DNA of 64,000 nt, taken from Carallia brachiata (lineage: Eukaryota > Streptophyta > Magnoliopsida > Malpighiales > Rhizophoraceae). Of the stretch, positions 43,404-54,599 are shown piece by piece. Location of the stretch: contig JADCRB010000007.1 of the NCBI GenBank assembly GCA_021464245.1, positions 62,001-126,000 on the forward strand, in the 5' to 3' direction. Each line of letters begins with the position of its first letter. The first letter of the stretch is position 1. The notes under the pieces were generated by a model that was not told the origin of the DNA, did no database searches, and worked only from the letters and a program-made list of their open reading frames with translations. Both the position numbers and the translations under genes were made by a program.

Positions 43404-45912
43404 AGGACCCGGAGTGGTTTAAATTTTCTATTTTCTGTTTATTTTTTACAAAAAAAACAGGAAACATGTTTGTTATTGATAGGGCCCGTTTGGAGTGGTT
43501 TAAGTTTTCTGTTTTCTGTTTATTTTTCACAAAAAAAACAGGAAACATGTTTGTTATTGATTCTGTTTTCTGTTTTTTGTTGAAAAATTAAAAGTGTTTT
43601 TTAAAGAAAAAAATCAAATTGGGAAAATAATAAAAATAACTTTCCGATTTTATTTTTCACTTTTTTTTTTCTATACTTTCTCTCAGAACATTTTCTTTCT
43701 CTATCCACCCTCTTTACCATATCTCTCTTTACTCATCCTCTCTCTATCCCTCTATATTTTTTCTCTCACTACTCTTTCTCTCTCAACTCATTCTCTCTCT
43801 ACCCTCTCTCTCTCTATATTTTCTCTCTCTCCTCTCTCCCTCTTTTTTCTATCTCTACCATTCTCTCTCTACCCTCTCTCTCTCTATTTTCTCTCTCAAC
43901 TCATTCTCTATCCACCCTCTTTACCATATCTCTTTTACTCATCCTCTCTCTATCCCTCAATATTTTTTCTCTCACTACTCTTTCTCTCTCAACTCATTCT
44001 CTCTCTACCTTCTCTCTCCCTTTTCTATCTCTACCATTCTCTCTCTATTTTCTCTCTCAACTCATTCTCTCTCTACCCTCTCTCTGTCTATTTTCTCTCT
44101 CTCCTCTCTCCCTTTTTTTCTATCTCTACCATTCTCTCTCTACCCTCTCTCTCTCTCTATTTTCTCTCTCTACTCATTCTCTCCCTACTCTCTCTCTCCT
44201 TTTTCTATCTCTATCATTCTCTCTCTCCTCTCTCCCTTTTTTTCTATTTCTACCATTCTCTCTCTACCCTCTCTCGCTCTATTTTCTCTCTCTATTCATT
44301 CTCTCTCTACTCAGACGCTTTCACTTTTTTCTTGTTTTACCATTCTCTCTACTCATTCTCTCTCTACCCTCTCTCTCTCATTTTTTTCTCTCTCTATCAT
44401 TCTCTTTACTCGTTCTTTCTCTACCCTCTCTCTCTCATTTTCTCTCTCTACTATTCTGTTTACTCATTCTTTCTCAATCCTTTCTCTTTATGTCATTATC
44501 CTACTCATTCTCTTTCTTCTCTCTTCTCTCCCTTTTTCTCTCTCTATCATTCGCTCTCTACCCTCTTTCTCTCTCTCTCTCTCTCTCTCCCATTTTTATC
44601 TCTATATTTATACTCTTTTTACCATTTCTCTCACTATCCTTTTTCTACCTATTTTTTTATTCTTATAGAAAAAACAAAAAAAACAAAAATTGACAGCAAT
44701 AAACACAAAAATTCAGCAAACAGCAAAAACAAAAAACAGAAATTGAAAAGCAGAAACAAAAAATTGACAGCGTCTCCAAACGGACCCTATTGATTCTGTT
44801 TTCTATTTTTTGTTGAAAAGTTAAAAGTGTTTTTCAAAGAAAAAAATCAAATTGGGAAAACAATAAAAATAGCTTTCCGATTTTGTTTTTCACTTTTTTT
44901 TCTATACTTTCTCTCACAACATTTTCTTTCTCTATCCACCCTCTTTACCAATCTCTCTTTACTCATCCTCTCTCTATCCCTCTATATTTTTTCTCTCACT
45001 ACTCTTTCTCTCTCAACTCATTCTCTCTCTACCCTCTCTCTCCCTTTTCTATCTCTACCATTCTCTCTACCTCTCTCTCTCTATTTTCTCTCTCAACTCA
45101 TTCTCTCTCTACCCTCTCTCTCCCTTTTCTATCTCTACCATTCTCTCTCTACCCTCTCTCTCTCTATTTTCTCTCTCTCCTCTCTCCCTTTTTTCTATCT
45201 CTACCATTCTCTCTCTACCCTCTCTCTCTATTTTCTCTCTACTCATTCTCTCCCTACTCTCTCTCTCCTTTTTCTATCTCTATCATTCTCTCTCTCCTCT
45301 ATCCCTTTTTTTCTATTTCTACCATTCTCTCTCTACCCTCTCTCTATATTTTCTCTCTCTACCCTCTCTCTCTCCTTTTCTCTCTCTATTCATCTCGCTC
45401 TACCCAGACTCTTTCACTTTTTCTTGTTTTAACCATTCTCTCTACTCATTCTCTCTCTACCCTCTCTCTCTCATTTTTTTTTCTCTCTATTTCTCTTTAC
45501 TCGTTTTTTCTTACCCTCTCTCTCTTTCTCTCTTTGTCATTTTCTCTACTCATTCTCTCTCTACCCTCTCTCTTTCATTTTCTCTCTCTACTACTCATTC
45601 TTTCTCAACCCTTTCTCTTTATGTCATTATCTCTACTCATTCTCTTTCTTCTCTCTTTCTCTCTCATTTTTCTCTCTCTACTCATTCTCTCTCTACCCTC
45701 TTTCTCTCTCTCTCTCTCTCTCCCATTTTTCTCTCTATATTTATACTCTTTTTACCATTTCTCTCACTATCCATTTTCTACCTATTTTTTTATTCTTATA
45801 AAAAAAACAAAAATTGACAATAATAAACAAAAAAATTCAGTAAACAGCAAAAACAAAAAATAGAAATTGAAAAGTAGAAACAAAAAACTGACAGCGTCTC
45901 CAAACGGACCCT
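43404..45912. mobile_element. CT-rich hAT-like element, outer copy (split by a nested one)
   Basis: Outer member of a family with inverted ends of the type GGGCCCGTTTGGAG / CTCCAAACGGACCC. Its left end (GGACCCGGAGTGG, 43406) has lost four bases; its right end is CTCCAAACGGACCCT at about 45912. It is interrupted at 43481-44788 by another member. The core after the interruption (about 44905-45780) is a CT-rich array of short units such as CATTCTCTCTCTACC; the subterminal part is AT-rich (TTGTTGAAAAGTTAAAAGTG). The long open frames in the CT array are repeat artefacts. Confidence 0.7.
43481..44788. mobile_element. CT-rich hAT-like element, nested inner copy
   Basis: A 1.3-kb element inserted in its own relative. 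Left end AGGGCCCGTTTGGAGTGG (43481), right end CTCCAAACGGACCCT (44788). ATTGAT precedes and follows it, and the interrupted sequence reads through as TGTTATTGATTCTGTTTTCT, exactly as in the inner copy itself, which proves the nesting. The CT-rich core spans about 43680-44640. No transposase is present. Confidence 0.8.
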
Positions 45913-46080
45913 AATATTTTTAAAATTAAAATTAATATTTTTAAAATATTTATTATTTTTAAATTTAAAAAATTATTATTTTTATTTTAAAAATATCAAT
46001 TTAAATTTTACCTAAAATAACGTCAAAAACAAAAATATTTGTAATATATATGCATGCTCTTTTTACAGACTTCTAAAAGC

Positions 46081-47022
46081 ATAGATCGAGGATGCAGCTT
46101 CTCTCTTCTCTCTTCTGAGGGAAGCTTATCGTGCGCCCGGAGATCAGAGGGCGCTATTGTGCGCCGATTGTCTTTTTCGGCGCTCGATGGCGATTCTTCT
46201 CTAATTTTTGCGTGCGCTGAATGCTTCCTTGTGAAGCTTTGTACCCCGGTGTGGGTTTGGTGTGACTTAGTTCCGTTGTGGTGGTGGGGGTCATCTTCTC
46301 TCCTGTCTGTGGTGTCTCGTGTGCTCGTGTGTTTGGTGTCGCTTTTGGTTTGGCTACGGCGCCTCCCCCACTTCGTCTCTCACCTTGGTTCAAGGGAGAG
46401 GTGGGGGAGGAGGTCTCCTTTTGGGTTGGAGTCGCCCCTGTATAGTTCGGCGGCTTCCATGGCCGAGTCCCGCACCTGCTCTCCGGTTGTTTCCTGGTCA
46501 CTGGCATTTTGGCTGGCCTTCCCCTGCTTGGACCTCTTGTGCTTTGCAGATGGCTTCGTTATGGCGCATCTTCACTTGCGCGTTGGCGATTCCGACGTTT
46601 ATCCGACTTTGGTCAAGTTGTCATCGCCGGCCCTATAAGTTTCGCCGCTTCCTTTGTTCATCGAGGCGTTCCCCGTCGTCTTTATAGTGCTGGTTCTGGA
46701 AGTTTCGAGCGTTGTCTCATGCTTCTGGCGTTGGTTTTTGCTAGGCCTTGGGCCTAGCATAGTTGGTTCAGTGGGCTTCTTTTCCTGTGCTTTGGGCTCA
46801 AGCTGGGGTTATTCAATAGCCTACATAGTTCCTGCAGGGTCTGGATCCGGGTATTGGTGGACTTGGTTCTTTAAGATAGGGTGGCCTTTTGGGCTTGTAA
46901 TACGTTTTATGGTGTGGGCTGAGGTTGGGCTGATCCCTATTTGTACGTATTTTGTACTGTTTAGTTAATGAAATTTCCTTTCTTGGCCAAAAAAAAAAAG
47001 AAAAAAAAAAAGATAGATCGAG
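46081..47022 (+). mobile_element. Retroposon with poly-A tail and target duplication, in the GST-H promoter
   Basis: A GC-rich insertion (46091-47012) ending in GTTTAGTTAATGAAATTTCC, TTTCTTGGCC and a poly-A tail of about 30 bases, flanked by a perfect 10-bp duplication ATAGATCGAG at 46081-46090 and 47013-47022. That is the hallmark of LINE-driven insertion. It carries no reverse transcriptase I can recognise, so it is a non-autonomous LINE derivative, a SINE-like element or a processed copy of some transcript. The right flank continues as GST promoter (CGGTTGATAACTTG). Confidence 0.85.
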
Positions 47023-47130
47023 CGGTTGATAACTTGATATTAACTCCAAAATTTGACTTTTCAACTCGCAGAGCTTTGCGGTTAAACAACTTTTCATCTT
47101 TAATAAGAGAAAACCTTTAATCACTTTAGA

Positions 47131-48022
47131 ATGGCCGAAGACGTGAAGCTATTGGGCACATGGGTTAGTCCATTCAGTCGCAGAATAGAAATAGCCCTGA
47201 AATGAAAGGGGTTGAATATGAATACATAGAAGAGGACCTTCACAACAAGAGTCCTTTGTCTCAAACACAACCCAATGAACAAGCAAATCCCAGTCCTTGT
47301 ACACAATGGAAAGTCCATTGTAGAATCGCTCGTCATCCTTGAGTACATTGACGTGACTTGGAAACAAAATCCCATCATGCCCAAAGACCCTTACAACAGA
47401 GCCATTGCTCGCTTCTGGGCTGAATATGTTGATGAAAAGGTAAAAAATTTAGCTGTTGTTTCTGGTTCATTTTGCACTTTAACTATATTGCACTATCATA
47501 TCCAATGCATATATGTGGTTCTTATTACTAATTGCAATACTAAGGATATAAAACCAACGGCCATAGTACAATGTGCGACTTTGAAACAGAGTCAAATTCA
47601 CGGCATCTATGTAACTTCTACGCATTTGCTAATATTTTCAAGCCTACATCATCTGGCATGGGCGGACAATGTATGCAGATCCTGGAGACCGCATTCATCA
47701 AGTTTCGTACGCCAAAGAGGAGGATTATGGGAAGATTCTTGAAGAAATTGGCGAGCAATTTAAGATACTCGAGAAGGAGCTGGAAAAGGAGGAACACTTT
47801 GGACGGGAGGATGTTGTGGCATTTGCCATAGCCTACTGGTTTCAAGTGCAGTAAGAAGCTAGGCAAGTGGAGCTGATGACTGAAGAAAGATTCCCAGTTC
47901 TTTGCAAATGTGTCAAGAAGCTCCTCCAAGTACATGTGATCAAGGAATGTGTGCCTTCAAGAGAGAAACATGTTGCCATTTTTAAAGCTCGCGTTGAAGC
48001 CTTGAAATCTTCTTCCAAATGA
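47131..48022 (+). pseudogene. Tau GST copy H (B-type) pseudogene
   Basis: Exon 1 (47131-47439) starts [20 protein letters not shown]. One base is missing in the LKLKG run near 47202, giving a stop at once; two more are missing near 47258, which restores the frame for [20 protein letters not shown]. Exon 2 (from 47679, [11 protein letters not shown]) has a one-base loss near 47710, a loss of about 15 bases in the GEAIGYLD region near 47808, and a TAA near 47851 where intact copies have Glu. The former stop is at 48020-48022. Promoter and coding region are both broken. Confidence 0.9.
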
Positions 48023-48290
48023 AGGGTCATATGCTGCAATTGCCTTTAATAGTTTTATGACGTCGGTGTCTTGGTGTTTTCCCTGTGTCTCTGTCATTTT
48101 TTGCCCTCTGTTATGGTGTGTTAGGATATATATAATCCTTTGTGTTGTCCCCATAGATGAATAAAAGAACCGATCCTATCACGAGGATTCGTTCGTACTA
48201 TGGATGAGTTTAATTTTTCGCTAAAACATTTGGTGGATTTAAATATGTATTTTTTTATACAGTTAATCGTAGAAATAATTTGCTGACTCC
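48023..48290. other. 3' region of GST-H
   Basis: Copy of the GST 3' UTR (GGTCATATGCTGCAATTGCC, TTGTGTTGTCCCCATAGATG, and AATAAAAG near 48160 as a likely poly-A signal). Confidence 0.5.
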
Positions 48291-48807
48291 TACTAAATTA
48301 GGGATAAATATTTTTTTGGTCCTAAACCTTTAGGTTTTTTTACGTTTGAGTCCTAAACCTTTTTGACATTTCATTTGAGTCCTAAACCTTTTGATTTTCT
48401 AAATCAATCTCCTCTGTTTATCAAAATGATCAATTTATTAAAAAATGATTTTAACTTTACAAAAAATTATTTAAAAAAAGATTAAATATATAAATTGAAT
48501 GTCTTTTCTGTCAAAAATATGCATGTTACCTATTTAATTTATATATTTGTTGATTAAAAAAATATTTAATATGCATATTTTGTTGATGAAAAAAATATTT
48601 AATTCATATATTTAACCTTTTTTAAATGATTTTTATTAAGTTAAACTCATTTATTAATAGATTGACTACTTTTTGTAACTTAAAGGACTGATGTAGTAAA
48701 AAATCAAAAGGTTTAGGACTCAAATGAAATGTTAAAAAGGTTTAGGACTTAAACGTAAAAAAACTTAAAGGTTTAGGACCAAAAAAGTGTTTATCCCTAC
48801 TAAATTA
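48291..48807. mobile_element. Long-TIR MITE (GGGATAAA family), copy 4, perfect target duplication
   Basis: The best-preserved family member: 497 bp (48301-48797) with ends GGGATAAATATTTTTTTGG and AAAAAAGTGTTTATCCC and inverted arms of about 100 bp that carry AGTCCTAAACCTTTT repeats. A perfect 10-bp duplication, TACTAAATTA, flanks it (48291-48300 and 48798-48807). Long arms and a 9-11 bp duplication point to the Mutator superfamily. Non-coding. Confidence 0.88.
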
Positions 48808-50700
48808 TATAAAGCGAAAAAGTTAGTGGACAGATGTGGGTATCATACGCTCGTGGGTAGATGTAGTTTTTGTGTAACTACGATTATAGTTTGTGCAATT
48901 AAAACGGTAAAAAGTGAGATAAAAAAATTAATATTTTTTTACTATATATTTTTTAATTATAGTTACACAAAATATACTTATAATTGTATAAAATCTGCGT
49001 CTGTTTAATACGTATGACATCTCAATTTGCTCAAATAATAAACTTTTTATATAAACATGTTTTTTTAACAGTTTAGTATAATGACTTTATCTACTGTATG
49101 CCGTGAAGGAACACAATTCTTTGTAGCAATGGGTGCGTTCCATCTGTATTTTTCGTTTGTTTTGAAAACAAAAGGCTCGGTTTTTTGTTTTGGCTTGAGT
49201 GGGTGATGATGGCTTCAAGAATTGTTGGAAATTTAATATCTTACTTCTCCTTTAAAAAAGTTTTTTTTTTTCATTCAATTCACTTAATACTCCCAAACCG
49301 CCTACGTGATTATAAAATATTACCTTATTTTTCTATTTTTCTAAAAAATAAAAAAAATTATGATCAAACATTATCTATTATATTCTCATATAAAAAAAAT
49401 CTACTTAATGGAAACCGAAAAAATGAAAACGGAAATTCCACCAAACATGAAGTATATTCTGAAAGAGATCTCCGAAAAAAAAGAAAATAAAAGTATACTC
49501 TGAAAGAGAATGACGTCTCCTATGCAAAAGTAAAGGAGCATCCCATAAAGCAAAATGCGAAATGGCTTTATGGAATGTTACTTAAGTCACGTAGTATGAA
49601 ACTAAGACTATGTTTGGATCAAATCTTAGAAGGAAAAGGTGTCTCAGAGAAACATAGAAAAAAAATTATTGTAGAAGGGAAATATTTTTAATTTTTTTGT
49701 TTGAAAAGAGATATTGAGAAGAAAAAAATTAAAAATTTCTTATTTAAAAAATGGTGAAAAATGAGATAGAGAAAAATAATATATAAAGGAATTCTATTTT
49801 TACCCTTCAATAAAAAATATTCTATATAATGCAAAAAATATTTAATTTATAAATTATTTATAAAATATCTGTATAAATTTAGTTTAATAAATTTATAATA
49901 TTTATAAAAATTTTTAATTAAAAAATTAATAAAATTTTAAAATGTAAAATTTTTTTTTGCTTTAAGTAAATTTGTATTTCTTAATATATAATAAATATAA
50001 TATAGTCTTTTAATAACTTATCTCTCAAATCTTCTCAATTTTAGTAGAGTTAAAAAAATTAATAAAATTAAAAATTTTTCTCTTATTTTTTAAATATAAT
50101 AATTTATTTTAATTTTTTCACTTTCTTTTCTCTCTATGTTTTTTCTCTCCTCCCCAATACAGTGTCAGAATCGTGTTCATTTTTTTAACCTTCCAGCTCA
50201 AAAGTCTCAAGCATTCAAATTTTTTGGTATAAAATAAGATTATACTTTCTATATTTGTATGTTTTTCAATCGTTCATCTCTTTATTTATTTTTTTAGATT
50301 ATCTATTTAAGTGTTTTCGTCACTGTTTTGTACGTTTCTCTATTAATTGACCATTATCTTTACCACCTGCTAAGTTTGACTTATTTTGTTATGTCATCTA
50401 TCACGTCCTCAATTGATGATAATGTGTTAATTTTTTTTTTTTATTTTCTTGCTTTTTTCTGAACTTTATTTAACAAATAAAAGGAAAAATTTCGGACAAA
50501 AAAAGAGAAATCCCAGTTTAGGCCAAAATCCAAATCAAAAAGACTACAATACAATCGATGAGCAAGCGGGACGCATGCATAATTTTGAATTATTGAATCT
50601 TCAAAGATTTATTAAATTTTTTTTAAAATATAAATTATTATGTATCATCCAATTGACGGTATATTTCTTCTGTACTTAATTAAACATGTCTACTGGTCAT
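48808..50700. other. Spacer downstream of GST-H with MITE remains
   Basis: Contains the duplicated spacer (49440-49600, TGACGTCTCCTATGC), then an insertion at about 49611-50163 with ends ACTATGTTTGGATC and CCCCAATACAGTGT of the ACTATATTTGG family, then sequence shared with 35810-36300. No gene is recognised. Confidence 0.45.
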
Positions 50701-51330
50701 GCTCAATCCAAATATAGGGCGCGGGGCCAGGCAGCTCGATTTCGCACAGGGCAATGGGGTCCTTTTCCTCGGCCACCCTCAATCACAATCTCTCAACCGG
50801 AATTCGACGGAGAACGGGAGAAGGGTAGCCACCACCATAATCTCCTCCGCCAGCAGTACCACCACTCACCTCTTCACCTCCTCCTCCTCCTTCTAATCCT
50901 CTAGCAATGTGAATGAATGATAACTTGAGGACAAAATTGCTTATCTGGTACTATGTAGAGGGAGGCAACCGCTAATTTGAACGCCACGAAAATGTGAAAG
51001 TTTTCTTCAAGACTTATGTGGTGGTGGTTTCAACGGAGATGTATGGTAAAATAAATTAAGCTGAGTCATAAGCAGAAAGCACAAAACCAGGGATTAAAAA
51101 AAACAAAAAGAAAAAAATTTGTATCACCTGCCACCAAAAACAAGAGCCAACCAAAACGCATAAGTCAAACTAAAGATGAAAAACAAAAACTATGACATCG
51201 TAGTTAATCATAAATCTCAACGGCCTCTCCTTCTTGTTAATCTTCTGTGTCATCGTCGCCGCCATCGCCACCGCCATCGCCGCCGTAGAAATCTTTGGCC
51301 TCTCCTTCTGTTTTTCTGAAAATTTTCAGA
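50701..51330 (-). repeat. R-block 3 (conserved block after GST-H)
   Basis: Third copy of the R-block: CAATCCAAATATAGGGCGCG, GGAGAACGGGAGAAGGGTAG, the CCTCCT repeat, GTGGTGGTTTCAACGGAGAT, and the distal part CATCGTAGTTAATCATAAATC with GCCGCC repeats. On the minus strand, KINKKERPLRFMINYDV and ALCEIELPGPAPYIWIE read open, with one stop between them. Not recognised. Confidence 0.5.
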
Positions 51331-51774
51331 AATTTCCTAGCTAAATGAAAAGAAAAAGAAAAATGCTATGTCGTCATCATCTGATTTGATGACTTATACA
51401 CGACAAGACAAAATAAATCTAACATACCAAATGAGCTGGCAAAGATAATGGCAAATTATTGAGAAACAGTATAAAACAGTAAAAAAAAATAAGAATGTAA
51501 TAAAAAAGATTAATATTAAGTAATTTTATATAAATATTAATAAATTATTATGTAATTTTATTAAATAATATTTAATAGTTTTTATCAATAAAATTTATTG
51601 AAATGGAGAATGCAAGCCAATTCATGAGCAAGTCATCTACAGTTTATGCAATGAGACAATAAGATGAACATATTGGTAAGAAATTAATATTTTTAAATAA
51701 TTTTAAATAATAATATAATTTTATTTAATATTAATTATTTATTTTTTAATATAAAACTAACTATCTAACACCTC

Positions 51775-51805
<31 letters not shown>

Positions 51806-51830
51806 GAAATTTTTACCACACAAGAGATTT
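51331..51830. other. AT-rich spacer with TA microsatellite
   Basis: No gene. A TA dinucleotide repeat lies at about 51775-51801. Confidence 0.45.
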
Positions 51831-53109
<1,279 letters not shown>

Positions 53110-53305
53110 AAGGGCCATATGCTGCTACGATCCATGTCTTCCTGTTTTCCTTGTCTGTCTCTGTGTCCTTTTTTGCATTCTGTATTAGTGTGTGTATATA
53201 TATATAAAATCCTTTTGTATTGTCCCCATAGATGAATAAAACACGGTTACTTACCGAGCATATCTTGAGGTTCTTTGAAAAAAAAAAAATTCACTTAGAA
53301 CTTTT

Positions 53306-53731
53306 TAGGTCCTGTTTGGAATAGATTATGTTTCTAGTTTTTGTTTATTTTTTTAAATAAAAAGAAAATATATTTGATATTAATTTTATTTTTTTTTTAA
53401 AAAAAAGTTAAAAATATTTTTTAAAGAAAAAAATTAAAAAATAATAAAAACTAGTTTTTCGATTTTATTTTTCACTTTTTTTATACTTTCGCTCACAACC
53501 TATTCTCTTTCTATCCACCCTATTTACTATATCTCTTTTTATTCATCCTTTTTCTAACTCTCTATATTTTTTCTCTCACTACTCATTCTCTCTCTACCCT
53601 CTCTCTCCTTTTTCTCTCTCTACTCTCTCTCTCCTTTTTCTCTCTCTACCCTCATTCTCTCTATATCATCTCTCTCCTTTTTCTATCTCTACCATTCTCT
53701 CTCTACCCTCTCTCCGCCTTTTCTATCTCTA

Positions 53732-53765
<34 letters not shown>

Positions 53766-54570
53766 CTCTCTCTACTCATTCTTTCTCTACTCTCTTTCTC
53801 CTTTTTCTCTTTTTAGTATTCTCTCTACTAATTCTCGCTCTACTCACTCTCTCTCTCTCTCTTTTTTCTCCCTCAATCATTCTCTCTACTCATTCTCTCT
53901 ATTCATTCTCTTTATACCCGCTCTCTCTCTCATTTTTCTCTCTCTACCATTCTCTCTTCTTTTCCTTGCTCTATTATTCTCTCTACTCGTTCTCTCTCTG
54001 CCCTCTCTCTCTCTTTTTTTTCTCTATATCATTCTCTGTCTACCCAGATTCTCTCTCTTTTTCTGTCTACCCACATTCTCTCTTTTTTCTTACTCTACTA
54101 TTATCTCTCTACCATCTCTTTCTCTTTTTTCTCTCTCTACTCATTCTCTCTCTACCCAGACTCTCTCTCTCTTTTCTCATTTTACCAGTCTCTCTACTCA
54201 TTCTCTCTCTACCCTCTCTCTCTCCTACTTTTCTCTATCTAGTATGCTGTTTACTCATTCTTTCTCTACCCTTTCTCTTTTGGTCATTCTCTCTACTCTT
54301 TCTCTCTCTTTTTTCTCGCTCGATCATTCTCTCTACTTATTCTCTCTCTACCCTCTTTTTGTCTCTCTCTCTCTCTCTCCCATTTTTCTCTCTATATTTA
54401 TACTTTTTTTACCCTTTCTCTCACTATTCTTTTTCTATCTATTTTTTTATTCTTATAAAAAAAATAAAAATTGACGATAATAAATACAAAAATTTAACAA
54501 ATACCAAAAACTAAAAAAAAAAAATAAAAAAGAGAAACAAAAAACTGATAACGTTTCTAAACGGACTATT
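53306..54570. mobile_element. CT-rich hAT-like element, third copy
   Basis: A third, more diverged member of the 43481 family. Left end TAGGTCCTGTTTGGAATAG (53306), right end GTTTCTAAACGGACTATT (about 54570), AT-rich subterminal part (AAAAACTAGTTTTTCGATTT) and a CT-rich core at about 53480-54430 built from CATTCTCTCTCTACC-like units. No transposase. Confidence 0.7.
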
Positions 54571-54599
54571 AGTATTTTAGGATTTATATCTACAACATT

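Noticed and set aside
43321..43591. Repeated phrase MFVIDRARLEWFKFSVFCLFF suggesting a tandem-repeat protein
   Set aside because: It is the duplicated terminal sequence of the nested CT-rich elements, not a coding repeat.
43594..45863. Long open frames (399, 201 and 326 codons) rich in Leu, Ser, Phe, Tyr and Pro
   Set aside because: They are readings of the CT-rich repeat array in several frames at once, with no domain and no start context. Not genes.
46054..46638. 194-codon open frame in the retroposon
   Set aside because: It begins in the flank before the target duplication and has no recognisable domain; open by GC-rich composition.
53966..54514. 182-codon open frame of the same Ser/Leu-rich kind
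   Set aside because: Same CT-array artefact in the third copy of the element.
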